Assembly: GCA_963725505.1 (NCBI GenBank) | Contig: CAVRYN010000022.1 | Coordinates: forward strand, 1 to 64,000 | Source of the DNA: Udaeobacter sp963725505 | Lineage (GTDB): Bacteria > Verrucomicrobiota > Verrucomicrobiia > Chthoniobacterales > UBA10450 | Direction of reading: 5' to 3' | DNA: 64,000 nucleotides | In this document: positions 33,754 to 41,377 of the stretch, piece after piece | Position numbering within the stretch: the stretch's first letter is position 1 | How the letters are laid out: the number at the start of each line of letters is the position of its first letter | Made by a program: the position numbers and the translations under genes | The notes under the pieces: model-generated | What the model was told of the DNA's origin: nothing | Database searches by the model: none | Seen by the model: the letters and a program-made list of their open reading frames with translations, nothing else

Positions 33754-34692
33754 ATGCTCGCTTTTTACCTGCACAGCCTCGATCCGATTATTTTTCGGAT
33801 ATACGACAACGTTGGTCCGCGATGGTACGGTCTGGCTTATGTGCTGGCATTCATCTCCAGCTATCTCGTTTTCCTTTGGCTGGCCAAACGCGGGTATGCC
33901 GATCTTCCGCCACAACGAGTCGGCGACTTTATCACCGGCTGCGCGCTCTTTGGCGTGATCGTTGGCGGACGCCTCGGCTACGTTTTCTTCTATAAACCAG
34001 AAATGTTGCGCGAGCCGCTGTCGATCTTGCGCGTCTGGGAAGGTGGCATGTCCAGCCACGGCGGGATGCTTGGCTTGTTGCTGTTCACCTTTTATTACGC
34101 GCACCGGCACAAAATCTCGTGGACGAACTTGGGTGATAATCTGGTCGTGACCGCGCCGATCGGGTTGTTCTTCGGGCGCTGCGCTAACTTCATCAACGGC
34201 GAGCTCTATGGACGGATCACGAATGTTGCCTGGGCAATGCAATTCCCAAAGGAGTTGCTCGATCACCCGCAGGAAGCCGATCGTGCAGTTGCGGCGTGCG
34301 CACGCATTGATCCGTCGCTGAGCACCCCCGACGCGATCATCGGCGGGGTGCATACTCAGCCAGAAGTGGCGACGGCACTGCGCTCAATTTTGTCAGCGCG
34401 CCATCCATCACAGCTTTACGAGGCGTTCTTCGAAGGGATTGTTTTGTTCGCCATTTTGTGGTTCGTGCGGACGCGCACGCGCCAGCCGAACGGAGTTCTG
34501 ACCGGCTTGTTTTTCATCTGCTACGCGATTTTCCGGATCGTGATCGAAAATTTCCGCGAACCCGACGCCGAGTTGATTGGCGCTTTTACGCGCGGCCAAT
34601 TTTTTTCGTTCTTCCTGATCGCCATTGGCATAGCGTTTGTAGTTGGGGCAAAAAGGCGACCGACCTTTCCGAGGAAGACGCCGGTAAAATAA
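33754..34692 (+). CDS. lgt: prolipoprotein diacylglyceryl transferase
   Basis: 312 residues from ATG 33754. The frame is open 13 codons upstream, but those lie next to a repeat. Seven hydrophobic helices. The Lgt signature GRCANFINGELYGR (about 145-158) contains the essential Arg and Asn, and HPSQLYEAFFEG (about 215-226) the conserved Q/E pair. GGMSSHGGMLG provides the HGG motif with the active His. It transfers diacylglycerol from phosphatidylglycerol to the lipobox Cys of prolipoproteins in the inner membrane. Slightly longer than E. coli Lgt because of an insert around PQEADRAVAACARIDPSLS (about 178-196). Confidence 0.95.
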   Translation: MLAFYLHSLDPIIFRIYDNVGPRWYGLAYVLAFISSYLVFLWLAKRGYADLPPQRVGDFITGCALFGVIVGGRLGYVFFYKPEMLREPLSILRVWEGGMSSHGGMLGLLLFTFYYAHRHKISWTNLGDNLVVTAPIGLFFGRCANFINGELYGRITNVAWAMQFPKELLDHPQEADRAVAACARIDPSLSTPDAIIGGVHTQPEVATALRSILSARHPSQLYEAFFEGIVLFAILWFVRTRTRQPNGVLTGLFFICYAIFRIVIENFREPDAELIGAFTRGQFFSFFLIAIGIAFVVGAKRRPTFPRKTPVK

Positions 34693-34767
34693 AATTCGTG
34701 TTTTGGGATTCGAATCTTTCTTTCGTTTCTGCGAAACGGCGTTATTACTTATCCCGGTGACGCGGGA

Positions 34768-35526
34768 ATGCTCGTTCCGGAAATCGTAGCGGCCGGCGGC
34801 GGTCTCCTGTTTGCTTTCGATCACGCGACGATCGCAGGCAAGCTCGTTCTCACTCTTCTGGCGGTCGTGTCGATTTTCAGTTGGTCAATCATGATCACGA
34901 AACTGCGCGTGATCCGCTTCGCTCGAAAGCAGAACGCGCGTTTTCTTGCTGCTTTCCGGCAAGATCGACAACCGCTGCGTTTATTTGAAAAGAATGCCCG
35001 CTTTCCGGGATCGCCGGTTTTCAACGTGTATCGAGCCGGCTGCGAGGAAATGACATTTCATTTGCTCGGGTCACCGGAAGTGGATGATACCTTCCGTGCA
35101 CGCCTCGAAATCGCCGACAAAATTTCGCCGGCGCAAATGGGCGCGGTGAATGCGGCAATGGAACGCGCGGTGGGCGAAACAGCGCTTTCACTCGAATCGC
35201 AGATGATTTTGCTCGCCACTGCAGTGAGTGGTTCGCCCTTTCTCGGATTGCTCGGCACGGTGTGGGGCGTCATGGACGCGTTCACCGGTGTGGCCGAGGC
35301 CGGCTCGCCAAACCTCGTGGCGATGGCGCCCGGTGTTTCCGGCGCGCTGATCACGACCGTCACCGCGCTCTGCGTGGCGATTCCCGCGATGTTTGGTTAC
35401 AACTTTCTAGTCACCAGCATTCGTGGGATCATCGTGGAGATGGATAACTTCGCTGCCGAGCTCGCGTCCGAGTTCGAGCACAAGTATGTCGATCACGGCT
35501 CACGCGAGGCCGCATTGCGGAGATGA
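34768..35526 (+). CDS. tolQ: TolQ/ExbB-type proton channel subunit
   Basis: 252 residues. First helix about 22-45 (KLVLTLLAVVSIFSWSIMITKL), a long cytosolic loop, then the two conserved helices GSPFLGLLGTVWGVMDAFTGVAEAGSP (about 152-178) and MAPGVSGALITTVTALCVAIPAMFGYNF (about 183-210), which carry the MotA/TolQ/ExbB signature. With TolR it forms the proton-driven motor in the inner membrane. Followed by tolR and a TonB/TolA-like gene in the same direction, so this is a Tol/Exb-type operon (76 bases after lgt). ATG 34768 has GCGGGA before it as a weak ribosome binding site. Confidence 0.92.
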   Translation: MLVPEIVAAGGGLLFAFDHATIAGKLVLTLLAVVSIFSWSIMITKLRVIRFARKQNARFLAAFRQDRQPLRLFEKNARFPGSPVFNVYRAGCEEMTFHLLGSPEVDDTFRARLEIADKISPAQMGAVNAAMERAVGETALSLESQMILLATAVSGSPFLGLLGTVWGVMDAFTGVAEAGSPNLVAMAPGVSGALITTVTALCVAIPAMFGYNFLVTSIRGIIVEMDNFAAELASEFEHKYVDHGSREAALRR

Positions 35527-35536
35527 GCACGCCTCT

Positions 35537-35654
35537 GTTATTGAGCGTTGAGCGTTGGAAGCCTGCTCGCGATTTATCGGAGTTGGGTGTTGGACGTTTT
35601 CCGCAAATGCTTTTCAACGCTCAACGCTCAACGTTCAACGTCCAACGTCCAATG
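35537..35654. repeat. AACGCTCAACGTTCAACGTCCAACG repeat tract
   Basis: The stretch has GAGCGTTGAGCGTTGGA on the left and the complementary CAACGCTCAACGCTCAACG and CCAACGTCCAACGTCC on the right, forming a long imperfect hairpin between tolQ and tolR. Similar units lie in uvrA (28400). A GGGGAAC right after it serves as the tolR ribosome binding site. Confidence 0.65.
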
Positions 35655-35662
35655 GGGAACAG

Positions 35663-36079
35663 ATGAGACGCTATTCGCAACGCCAGAGTCTTTCCACCCT
35701 GAGCGAGATCAATGTCACGCCATTGCTCGATTTGGCGTTTGTGCTGCTCATCATTTTCATGATCACAACGCCATTGCTCGAAAGCAGTATGAACCTGGTG
35801 ATCCCAGCCAGCAGCGCGAAGAATCCGCCGATCAATAAGTCACAAGTGCAAACCGTCTCGATCGATCGCGCCGAGACGATCCGTTTTAATAATCAGGTAG
35901 TCGATTTGGGAACACTCACCGTACAACTGAGCGAGTTGAAACAGAGGAATCCGGAAATCGCCATCGTGATTCGGCCTGATCGCGAATTGCCCGTGCAAAA
36001 ATTAATTGGGCTAATGGATGCCCTGCAACGAGCGGGAATCACCAAACTCGGCATCGCCACGAGGGCTGAACCAAGATAA
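35663..36079 (+). CDS. tolR: TolR/ExbD-type biopolymer transport protein
   Basis: 138 residues from ATG 35663, which follows GGGGAAC at good spacing; an open frame further upstream is repeat DNA. Family core: LSTLSEINVTPLLDLAFVLLIIFMITTPLL, with the single transmembrane helix and its conserved Asp (LLDLAF), then a periplasmic domain with VSIDRAETIRFNNQVVDLGTL and IVIRPDRELPVQKLIGLMDALQRAGITKLGIAT, typical of ExbD/TolR. It partners the upstream TolQ-like channel. The next gene starts directly after the stop. Confidence 0.92.
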   Translation: MRRYSQRQSLSTLSEINVTPLLDLAFVLLIIFMITTPLLESSMNLVIPASSAKNPPINKSQVQTVSIDRAETIRFNNQVVDLGTLTVQLSELKQRNPEIAIVIRPDRELPVQKLIGLMDALQRAGITKLGIATRAEPR

Positions 36080-36964
36080 ATGGCGAAGACCGGCCGTTTT
36101 TGGCGAAACGTTGTCCTTATTGCTCTCGCGCATATTGCGCTGATCGCGGGGCTCATTCGCTGGAGTCTGGCGGCCCGAGCCTCATCAAACCCGGAGAGCA
36201 TCGTCTGGTTAGGCCCTGGAGGTCTCGCGGCCGGAGAATCGGAAAGAGAACCATCGTCACCACCCAAGCCGGAGGCACCGAAACCGTCAAACGAGGACGA
36301 AGGGCACGAAAAGAAGCCTGCCGTAGTGACAGCGAACAGCGAAATCGAATTGCCCTCGCCGACCCCGAAGCCGACACCAACAGCCGCTTCCACGCCCAAG
36401 CCGGCTGCGACGGCCACACCAAAACCGAAGGCAACGCCAAAACCAATCCCGAAACCAACTTCCAAGAAAACGCCGGTGGCGAAAGCTTCGACGAGCCCCT
36501 CGTCGAAAGCCAAGTCGAGCTCGACGAAAACGAGCGGGAAGTCAGCGAAAAATGAGAAAAGCGCTTTGGCAAAGACTGAATCTGCGTCTCAGAGCGGCAG
36601 TGGGAAAACGGGTTCAACGAGCAAAGAAGGTCACGCAGGAGGGGGAACCGGCACATCGGAATTCGGCTGGTATGGCAACATGCTGCACGACCGTTTTTAC
36701 AGCGCATGGATCCAGCCGACGACTAACATCGCCACTGGCACCAAGATCTCGACTCTAGTCAACGTCCGCATTGAGAAGGACGGGCGTGTTTCGAAATTCG
36801 AAATCGTCAAACCGTCCGGAAACGTCGTAGTAAATGAATCCGTCAGGGTGGTCGCGAAGCAAGTCACCCAGGTTGACGCCCCGCCGACGGGGCTAATCAA
36901 AGGCGATCATTACGACATAAAGATCAATTTCGAATTAAATACAGAGCAACAGATGGCGAAATAA
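36080..36964 (+). CDS. TonB/TolA-like energy-transducing protein
   Basis: 294 residues. N-terminal transmembrane anchor (NVVLIALAHIALIAGLIRWSL), then about 150 residues rich in Pro, Lys, Ser and Thr (PTPKPTPTAASTPKP; SSKAKSSSTKTSGK) that would span the periplasm. The C-terminal TonB_C/TolA-type domain (about 200-294) contains WYGNMLHDRFYSAWIQPTT, VNVRIEKDGRVSKFEIVKPSGN and YDIKINFELN. The order tolQ-tolR-this gene, joined without gaps, makes it the TolA or TonB of the complex. Neither TolB nor Pal follows, so a Tol or a TonB role cannot be decided. Confidence 0.85.
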   Translation: MAKTGRFWRNVVLIALAHIALIAGLIRWSLAARASSNPESIVWLGPGGLAAGESEREPSSPPKPEAPKPSNEDEGHEKKPAVVTANSEIELPSPTPKPTPTAASTPKPAATATPKPKATPKPIPKPTSKKTPVAKASTSPSSKAKSSSTKTSGKSAKNEKSALAKTESASQSGSGKTGSTSKEGHAGGGTGTSEFGWYGNMLHDRFYSAWIQPTTNIATGTKISTLVNVRIEKDGRVSKFEIVKPSGNVVVNESVRVVAKQVTQVDAPPTGLIKGDHYDIKINFELNTEQQMAK

Positions 36965-37015
36965 AAAATACGCCTCCCGCGTTGGGTCGCCTGAAAGACA
37001 TCCGCGACTCAATCG

Positions 37016-37711
37016 CTATTTCGTCGCGAATTTCTGCTCGACCAATCGGTGTAAATGTTCAGCTATCGCTGGATGATCGAGGCGCTGGATGACTTCGTCC
37101 AGAAATCCAGTGACGAGGAGGCGCTGGGCAACCTTTGTTGGAATGCCGCGCGAGCGCAGGTAAAACAGCTGGTCTTCTTCGATCTGGCCAGAGGTTGCGC
37201 CATGGGTACAACGGACGTTGTCGGCGAGGATTTCGAGGCCGGGCATTGAGTTTGCCTCGGCGTCGTCACTCAAGAGAAGGTTGCGAACCTTTTGATACGC
37301 GTCGGTAAAATGGGCGTGCGGTTCCACCCGGATCAGGCCGCCGAAAATCGTGCGCGCGCGATCGTCGAGCGCATTCTTGTAAAGAAGATCGCTCGCGGTG
37401 TGAGGCGAGACGTGGTCCTGCAATGTGCGCGCGTCGAATTCCTGCTGGTGTTTGGCCACGGCGACAGCGAGCAAATCACTGCGCCCGCCTTCGCCAACCA
37501 GTCGGCTCAAACTTTCAAAGCGCGAATACCGCGATCCGAGATGCAAATTCAGGCTCATGGCCGAAGCATCGTGATCGACAGTTGTCGAATTCATTTGTAA
37601 CGCGATGACATTCTCTGCCCAATTTTGCGCGCACACGTAGGTCACCTTCGCGCCGGGGCCAGCGATAAGATCGTTCACACCACAGGCAAACCCGGCGGCG
37701 CGTCTGATCAC
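37016..37711 (-). CDS. sufD: SufD, C-terminal part (frameshifted)
   Basis: Second half of the sufD gene that starts at 38339. Starting near 37700 on this strand it reads GFACGVNDLIAGPGAKVTYVCAQNWAENVIALQ, then SLNLHLGSRYSRFESLSRLVGEGG and TIFGGLIRVEPHAHFTDAYQKVRNLLLSDDAEANSMPGLEI, ending with the SufB/D-type CTHGATSGQIEEDQLFYLRSRGIP (the conserved His/Glu region). The frame change lies in the run GCGCCGCCGGG (37691-37702), where one extra base separates HFRSCDQTRR (other frame) from GFACGV. The GTG at 37711 is not a true start. Confidence 0.85.
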   Translation of the reverse strand: MIRRAAGFACGVNDLIAGPGAKVTYVCAQNWAENVIALQMNSTTVDHDASAMSLNLHLGSRYSRFESLSRLVGEGGRSDLLAVAVAKHQQEFDARTLQDHVSPHTASDLLYKNALDDRARTIFGGLIRVEPHAHFTDAYQKVRNLLLSDDAEANSMPGLEILADNVRCTHGATSGQIEEDQLFYLRSRGIPTKVAQRLLVTGFLDEVIQRLDHPAIAEHLHRLVEQKFATK

Positions 37712-38339
37712 ACGAGCGGAAATGCTCGATCACAGTAACTTTCGCCAGTTCATCAGTGACTAGAAGCAGATGCGGGAAAACCGACGTGTTGTCGTGTCGC
37801 AACCAATGGAAGATCTCGATGGGCTTTTCGATCTCGAGCCCGCGCGGCACGAACAAGAATGTCCCCGACGAAACGAGCGCCCGATGCAGCGCAGCGAATT
37901 TGGCGGAGCCAAGCTTCGCTTCGGTCGACATGAAATATTTTTGGAAAAGATCAGCGTGCTCGACCATTGCTCGTTCGAGCGGCTGGAAAATCACACCGCG
38001 TTTCTTTAGGTCTTCGGAGACAACGTCGCGCTCGATCAGCTGATCGTTCGCAAAGATCATGCGTGCGGCATATTCATCGAGGCCGCGCGAGTATTTCAGA
38101 ACACTTTCCCGATCGTCTTCTGAGAGGGGACCGCTGATTTTGAACGGCGTCAGATCAAGAAGACCGACATTGGCAAATCGCCAGGCCTGATCTTTTCGCG
38201 TCGGATTCGGTAATGATTCAAATTGTTGCCAGGCCGCGCGCTGCTGATCACGAAACCAATCGGGCAAGTCGCGCGACTCGTTCGGCCCGGAGAGAATTAA
38301 CCCGGATTTCTCGACTTCGTGATCAGCGACTGAAGACAT
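37515..38339 (-). CDS. sufD: SufD, N-terminal part (frameshifted)
   Basis: First half of an Fe-S cluster assembly SufD. The N-terminal helical part holds LPDWFRDQQRAAWQQFESLPNPTRKDQAWRFANV (the conserved ...P..e.WR.t.. motif). The start of the beta-helix core reads SSGTFLFVPRGLEIEKPIEIFHWLRHDN and LLLVTDELAKVTVIEHFRS. Real homology stops near 37700; the remaining codons to 37515 are out of frame. Joined to the part at 37016-37711, a normal SufD of about 440 residues results. SufD works with SufB and SufC as the SufBC2D scaffold that builds Fe-S clusters. It is the last gene of sufC-sufB-sufD; 72 bases with a GTAGC-type repeat separate it from sufB. Confidence 0.85.
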   Translation of the reverse strand: MSSVADHEVEKSGLILSGPNESRDLPDWFRDQQRAAWQQFESLPNPTRKDQAWRFANVGLLDLTPFKISGPLSEDDRESVLKYSRGLDEYAARMIFANDQLIERDVVSEDLKKRGVIFQPLERAMVEHADLFQKYFMSTEAKLGSAKFAALHRALVSSGTFLFVPRGLEIEKPIEIFHWLRHDNTSVFPHLLLVTDELAKVTVIEHFRSCDQTRRRVCLWCERSYRWPRREGDLRVRAKLGRECHRVTNEFDNCRSRCFGHEPEFASRIAVFAL

Positions 38340-38358
38340 CTTTGGTTTTGTGTTGGAA

Positions 38359-38389
38359 CCACAACGGCGGTCACAGACCGCCGCTACAG
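38359..38389. repeat. partial GTAGC repeat (right end) between sufB and sufD
   Basis: CAACGGCGGTCACAGACCGCCGCTACA: a 7-base stem (GGCGGTC/GACCGCC) and the GCTACA end of the GTAGC family. Located in the sufB-sufD intercistronic gap of the minus-strand operon. Confidence 0.65.
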
Positions 38390-38411
38390 AAACAATTCGC
38401 GGGCGCGAAAA

Positions 38412-39821
38412 CTATCCGACCGAGCCTTCCATCTCCAGCTCGATCAGCCGCTTGAGCTCGACGCTGTATTCCATGGGGAACTGGCGGACGAGATCGTTGA
38501 CAAAGCCGTTGACGCTCAAGCTCATCGCCTGCGCTTCAGTGAGACCGCGCTGTTGCATGTAGAAAATTTGGTCCGAGCTGACCTGGCTGACACTGGCTTC
38601 GTGTTGGACGGCATTGCCGGTGCCGCGCACGGTGATAGTCGGATACGTGTCCGTGCGCGAAGTCGAATTGATAAGCAGCGCGTCGCATTCCGTGTTGTTC
38701 TTGCAATTCTTAAGGTGCTTCGGCACGTGGACCAGGCCGCGGTAAGTGGCGCGGCCTTTGCCGATGGAGATCGATTTTGAAACAATGTTGCTGGTTGTTT
38801 CATCGGCTGCGTGAATCATCTTCGCGCCGGTATCCTGATGCTGGCCGTCATTGGCGAGCGCGATGGAAAGAACTTCGCCGCGCGCTTTGCGACCCTTCAT
38901 GATCACGCCCGGATATTTCATGGTGAGGCGCGATCCGATGTTGCAATCGATCCATTTTACCTCGGCGTTTTCATGCGCGAGCCCGCGTTTGGTCACGAGG
39001 TTGAAAACGTTCGAAGCCCAGTTCTGCACCGTGATGTACTGAATCTTTGCGCCTTTCAGAGCGACGAGCTCCACGACGGCACTGTGGAGTGTTGGAGTGT
39101 TAAATTTTGGCGCGGTGCAGCCCTCCATGTAAGTCACTTCCGAGCCTTCATCGGCAATGATCAGGGTGCGCTCGAACTGGCCGAAGTTTTCGGCGTTAAT
39201 GCGGAAGTACGCTTGCAGCGGGTGTTTCACTTTCACCCCGGGCGGGACATAAATGAACGAGCCGCCGCTGAACACAGCGGAATTCAGCGCGCTAAATTTG
39301 TTGTCGGCGATCGGGATGACTTTGCCGAACCATTTCCGGAAAATTTCCGGGTAATTCTTTAGGCCCTCGGTCGATCCGACGAAAATGACGCCTTGTTCAC
39401 CGACCGCCTTCTTGATGTTTGAATAGACGGCTTCGCTGTCGAACTGGGCTTCCACGCCCGCGAGGAATTTTCTTTCCTGCTCGGGAATACCAAGCCGCTC
39501 GAATGTTCGCTTAATGTCGTCGGGCACTTCCTCCCAGCTGCGTTTCGTCTCGGTCCCGGGGGAGAGATAGTAACGGATTTTGGCAAAATCGATCGCTTCC
39601 AAGTCCTTGCTTGCCCAATGTGTCGGGAGCGGTTTTTCCAAAAACGTCTTGAGCCCTCTGAGCCGGAATTCGCGCACCCAATCCGGATCCTCTTTGACGT
39701 CCGAAATGTAGCGAACCGTTCGTTCGCTCAGGCCGGCGCCAGCATCGCGCACGTGAGCTTCCGGATAAGAGAAGTCCCCGATGCTTCGATTGATATTGAC
39801 TGCTGAAGTTTCGGTTTTCAT
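38412..39821 (-). CDS. sufB: Fe-S cluster assembly protein SufB
   Basis: 469 residues from ATG 39821 (MKTETSAVN...). An upstream extension of 25 codons overlaps the end of sufC and is unlikely. Family landmarks: DFSYPE and VKEDPDWVREFRLRGLKTF near the start, FVGSTEGLKNYPEIFRKWFG, SGGSFIYVPPGVKVKHPLQAYFR, EGCTAPKFNTPTLHSAVVELVALKGAKIQYITVQNWASNVFNLVTKRG, and near the end the conserved CDALLINSTSRTDTYPTI Cys and EASVSQVSSDQIFYMQQRGL. It is the cluster-building subunit of SufBC2D in the cytosol. 16 bases follow the sufC stop, so one transcript is likely. Confidence 0.97.
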   Translation of the reverse strand: MKTETSAVNINRSIGDFSYPEAHVRDAGAGLSERTVRYISDVKEDPDWVREFRLRGLKTFLEKPLPTHWASKDLEAIDFAKIRYYLSPGTETKRSWEEVPDDIKRTFERLGIPEQERKFLAGVEAQFDSEAVYSNIKKAVGEQGVIFVGSTEGLKNYPEIFRKWFGKVIPIADNKFSALNSAVFSGGSFIYVPPGVKVKHPLQAYFRINAENFGQFERTLIIADEGSEVTYMEGCTAPKFNTPTLHSAVVELVALKGAKIQYITVQNWASNVFNLVTKRGLAHENAEVKWIDCNIGSRLTMKYPGVIMKGRKARGEVLSIALANDGQHQDTGAKMIHAADETTSNIVSKSISIGKGRATYRGLVHVPKHLKNCKNNTECDALLINSTSRTDTYPTITVRGTGNAVQHEASVSQVSSDQIFYMQQRGLTEAQAMSLSVNGFVNDLVRQFPMEYSVELKRLIELEMEGSVG

Positions 39822-39837
39822 CGTGAGTTTACCCTGT

Positions 39838-40602
39838 TTACCTAAACGCTGGTTCAATCGCCCCCTCGCGTGCCCAATCGTAACCTCTCTCCTCAAGCTC
39901 GAGAGCGAGTTCTTTCCGCCCGCTCCTAACGATTCGCCCCGCCACCATCACGTGGACGTGGTCGGGAACGATGTAGTTCAGGAGGCGCTGATAGTGCGTG
40001 ATTAACAGTATGCCAAGATCAGGGCCGCGCAATGAATTTACTCCGTGCGCAACGGTCTTGAGCGCGTCGATGTCCAGGCCGCTATCGGTTTCATCGAGGA
40101 CGGCATATTTGGGTTCGAGCATCGCCAGTTGCAGAATTTCGGTCCGCTTTTTTTCGCCGCCTGAGAAACCCTCATTAACTGCCCGGGACGTAAACGAGCG
40201 ATCCATGCCGAGCAGCTCCATCTTTTCATAAAGCTTTGCATAATAATCGGTGGCCTCGAGTTCTTCGCCCTCCGGCAGACGCGATTGCAACGCTGCCCGT
40301 AAAAAATTGGCAATCGTTACGCCCGGAACTTCGCTCGGATACTGGAAGGCCAGGAACAAGCCGCCCCGCGCCCGCTCATCCGGCTCAAGCTCGAGAAGGT
40401 TCTCTCCATCCATCAAGACCTTTCCGGAAGTAACGTGATAATCGGGATGACCAGCCAATACTTTAGCGAGAGTGCTTTTTCCCGAACCGTTCGGGCCCAT
40501 CAACGCGTGCACTTCTCCGCGCGGCACGCGGAGAGTCAATCCGCGAACAATCTCCTGATCGCCAACGGTGATATGCAGGTTCTCTATGTTCAATTCCTTC
40601 AT
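39838..40602 (-). CDS. sufC: Fe-S cluster assembly ATPase SufC
   Basis: 254 residues. ABC ATPase with Walker A GPNGSGKSTLAKVLAG (about 36-51), FLAFQYPSEVPGVTIANFLR (Q-loop region typical of SufC), signature GFSGGEKKRTEILQLAMLEP (about 144-163), Walker B AVLDETDSGLDIDALK (SufC has DETDSGLD instead of DEPT) and H-loop LITHYQRLLNYI. It powers the SufBC2D scaffold. First gene of sufC-sufB-sufD. No IscR/SufR-type operator is evident upstream, where a 27-base hairpin (40645) is found. Confidence 0.98.
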   Translation of the reverse strand: MKELNIENLHITVGDQEIVRGLTLRVPRGEVHALMGPNGSGKSTLAKVLAGHPDYHVTSGKVLMDGENLLELEPDERARGGLFLAFQYPSEVPGVTIANFLRAALQSRLPEGEELEATDYYAKLYEKMELLGMDRSFTSRAVNEGFSGGEKKRTEILQLAMLEPKYAVLDETDSGLDIDALKTVAHGVNSLRGPDLGILLITHYQRLLNYIVPDHVHVMVAGRIVRSGRKELALELEERGYDWAREGAIEPAFR

Positions 40603-40644
40603 AAGGCGGACCTAAAATATACGCCGGTTCGACAGATTTGCGAA

Positions 40645-40671
40645 CCGCGTAAAAGGCTTCGCCTTACGCGG
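40645..40671. repeat. hairpin CCGCGTAA-AAGGCTTCGCC-TTACGCGG upstream of sufC
   Basis: An almost perfect stem-loop about 45 bases before the sufC start on the minus strand. A shorter relative (GTAAGGCTTCGCCCTAC) occurs at 11875 before the P450 gene. It may be another small repeat type, or a leader hairpin of the suf transcript. Confidence 0.45.
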
Positions 40672-40691
40672 CTCAACAGCTAGAAACAAGA

Positions 40692-40970
40692 GCAACGTTT
40701 TACGTCTATGTTCTGCACTCGATCGCAGATGGCGGTTTTTACATCGGGCTAATACCACGGATTTGAGGAGACGGTTATCTGAACATAAACAGGGTACGTC
40801 ATTTGCAACACGGCACCGCGGGCCGTGGAAACTCATCTACTATGAAGCATACACTGAGCGACTCGACGGCGGAGGGCGAGAACGCTATCTGAAGAGCGGT
40901 GGAGGACGGCGTTTCCTGCCGCCGGCAACTGAGACATTACTTCGAGAAATTTCTAGTTAGACAGGGGTAA
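40692..40970 (+). pseudogene. GIY-YIG endonuclease-like protein, decayed
   Basis: Three reading frames together give a typical small GIY-YIG (UPF0213) protein: TFYVYVLHSIADGGFYIG (frame of 40692), then after a one-base deletion near 40747 ANTTDLRRRLSEHKQGTSFATRHRGPWKLIYYEAYTE (40748-40915), then after one extra base near 40919 RQLRHYFEKFLVRQG to TAA 40968. The GIY and YIG-type tract, the Arg of LRRRLSEH and the Glu of YYEAY are present. With two indels and no start codon visible ahead of TFYVYVL, it is best called a pseudogene, unless the indels are sequence errors. Confidence 0.7.
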
Positions 40971-40979
40971 TCGCTCTGG

Positions 40980-41024
40980 CGGGCGCAGCCACGTGAGCGC
41001 CGAAGGCGCTTTTACGTGGCTACC
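40980..41024. repeat. GCTAC-ended repeat abutting tRNA-Gln
   Basis: GCAGCCACGTGAGCGCCGAAGGCGCTTTTACGTGGCTACC: outer stem GCCACGT/ACGTGGC and inner stem AGCGCC/GGCGCT, ending GGCTACC. It touches the 3' end of the minus-strand tRNA-Gln and may serve as its transcription terminator. Confidence 0.6.
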
Positions 41025-41090
41025 CCGCATGGATTCGAACCATGAATAACGCCTCCAAAGGGCGCTGTGTTACCGTTACACCACGGGGTA
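41020..41090 (-). tRNA. tRNA-Gln (anticodon TTG)
   Basis: Reverse-strand cloverleaf: acceptor TACCCCG/CGGGGTA, D-arm GTGGTGTAACGGTAACAC, anticodon arm GCGCC-CTTTGGA-GGCGT with anticodon TTG, and T-arm CATGGTTCGAATCCATG. CCA is not encoded. A damaged copy of the same tRNA lies 53 bases upstream on the same strand (41143-41215). Confidence 0.93.
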
Positions 41091-41142
41091 AAGCGTGGAG
41101 AGACCTAGCTTGGCCATTTTGAATCGAATCGCAATCGGCAAA

Positions 41143-41215
41143 ATCCTCGCTCGGATTCGAACCAAGAATAACCCCGAAAGCTTTCGGGGCTGTGTTACCG
41201 TTACACCACGGGGTA
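41143..41215 (-). pseudogene. tRNA-Gln pseudogene with a palindrome in place of the anticodon arm
   Basis: The 5' half (TACCCCGTGGTGTAACGGTAACACAG) is identical to the intact tRNA-Gln next door. The 17-base anticodon arm is replaced by a 20-base block holding the exact palindrome CCCCGAAAGCTTTCGGGG (41172-41189). The T-arm (CTTGGTTCGAATCCGAG) still pairs, but the 3' acceptor strand CGAGGAT no longer matches TACCCCG. No Gln anticodon remains. It therefore looks like a duplicated tRNA gene damaged by, or recombined with, a repeat element, and is unlikely to be charged. Confidence 0.75.
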
Positions 41216-41377
41216 AGCGGATTGGCGATTTAGATTGGCGATTTTCGATTCAAGCGCAACGCCCAAAATCAAAAGCGGGATCGGGCTTACGCACAGCAAC
41301 TCGCTGCCAAAATCGAGGTTGAATCACTGCCGGAGCGGCGAGTATGATGGTCTCGCCACGGCCAAGGGGACCCGGTT

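Noticed and set aside
40763..40960. Independent 65-aa gene
   Set aside because: It is the middle and a false end of the frameshifted GIY-YIG gene.
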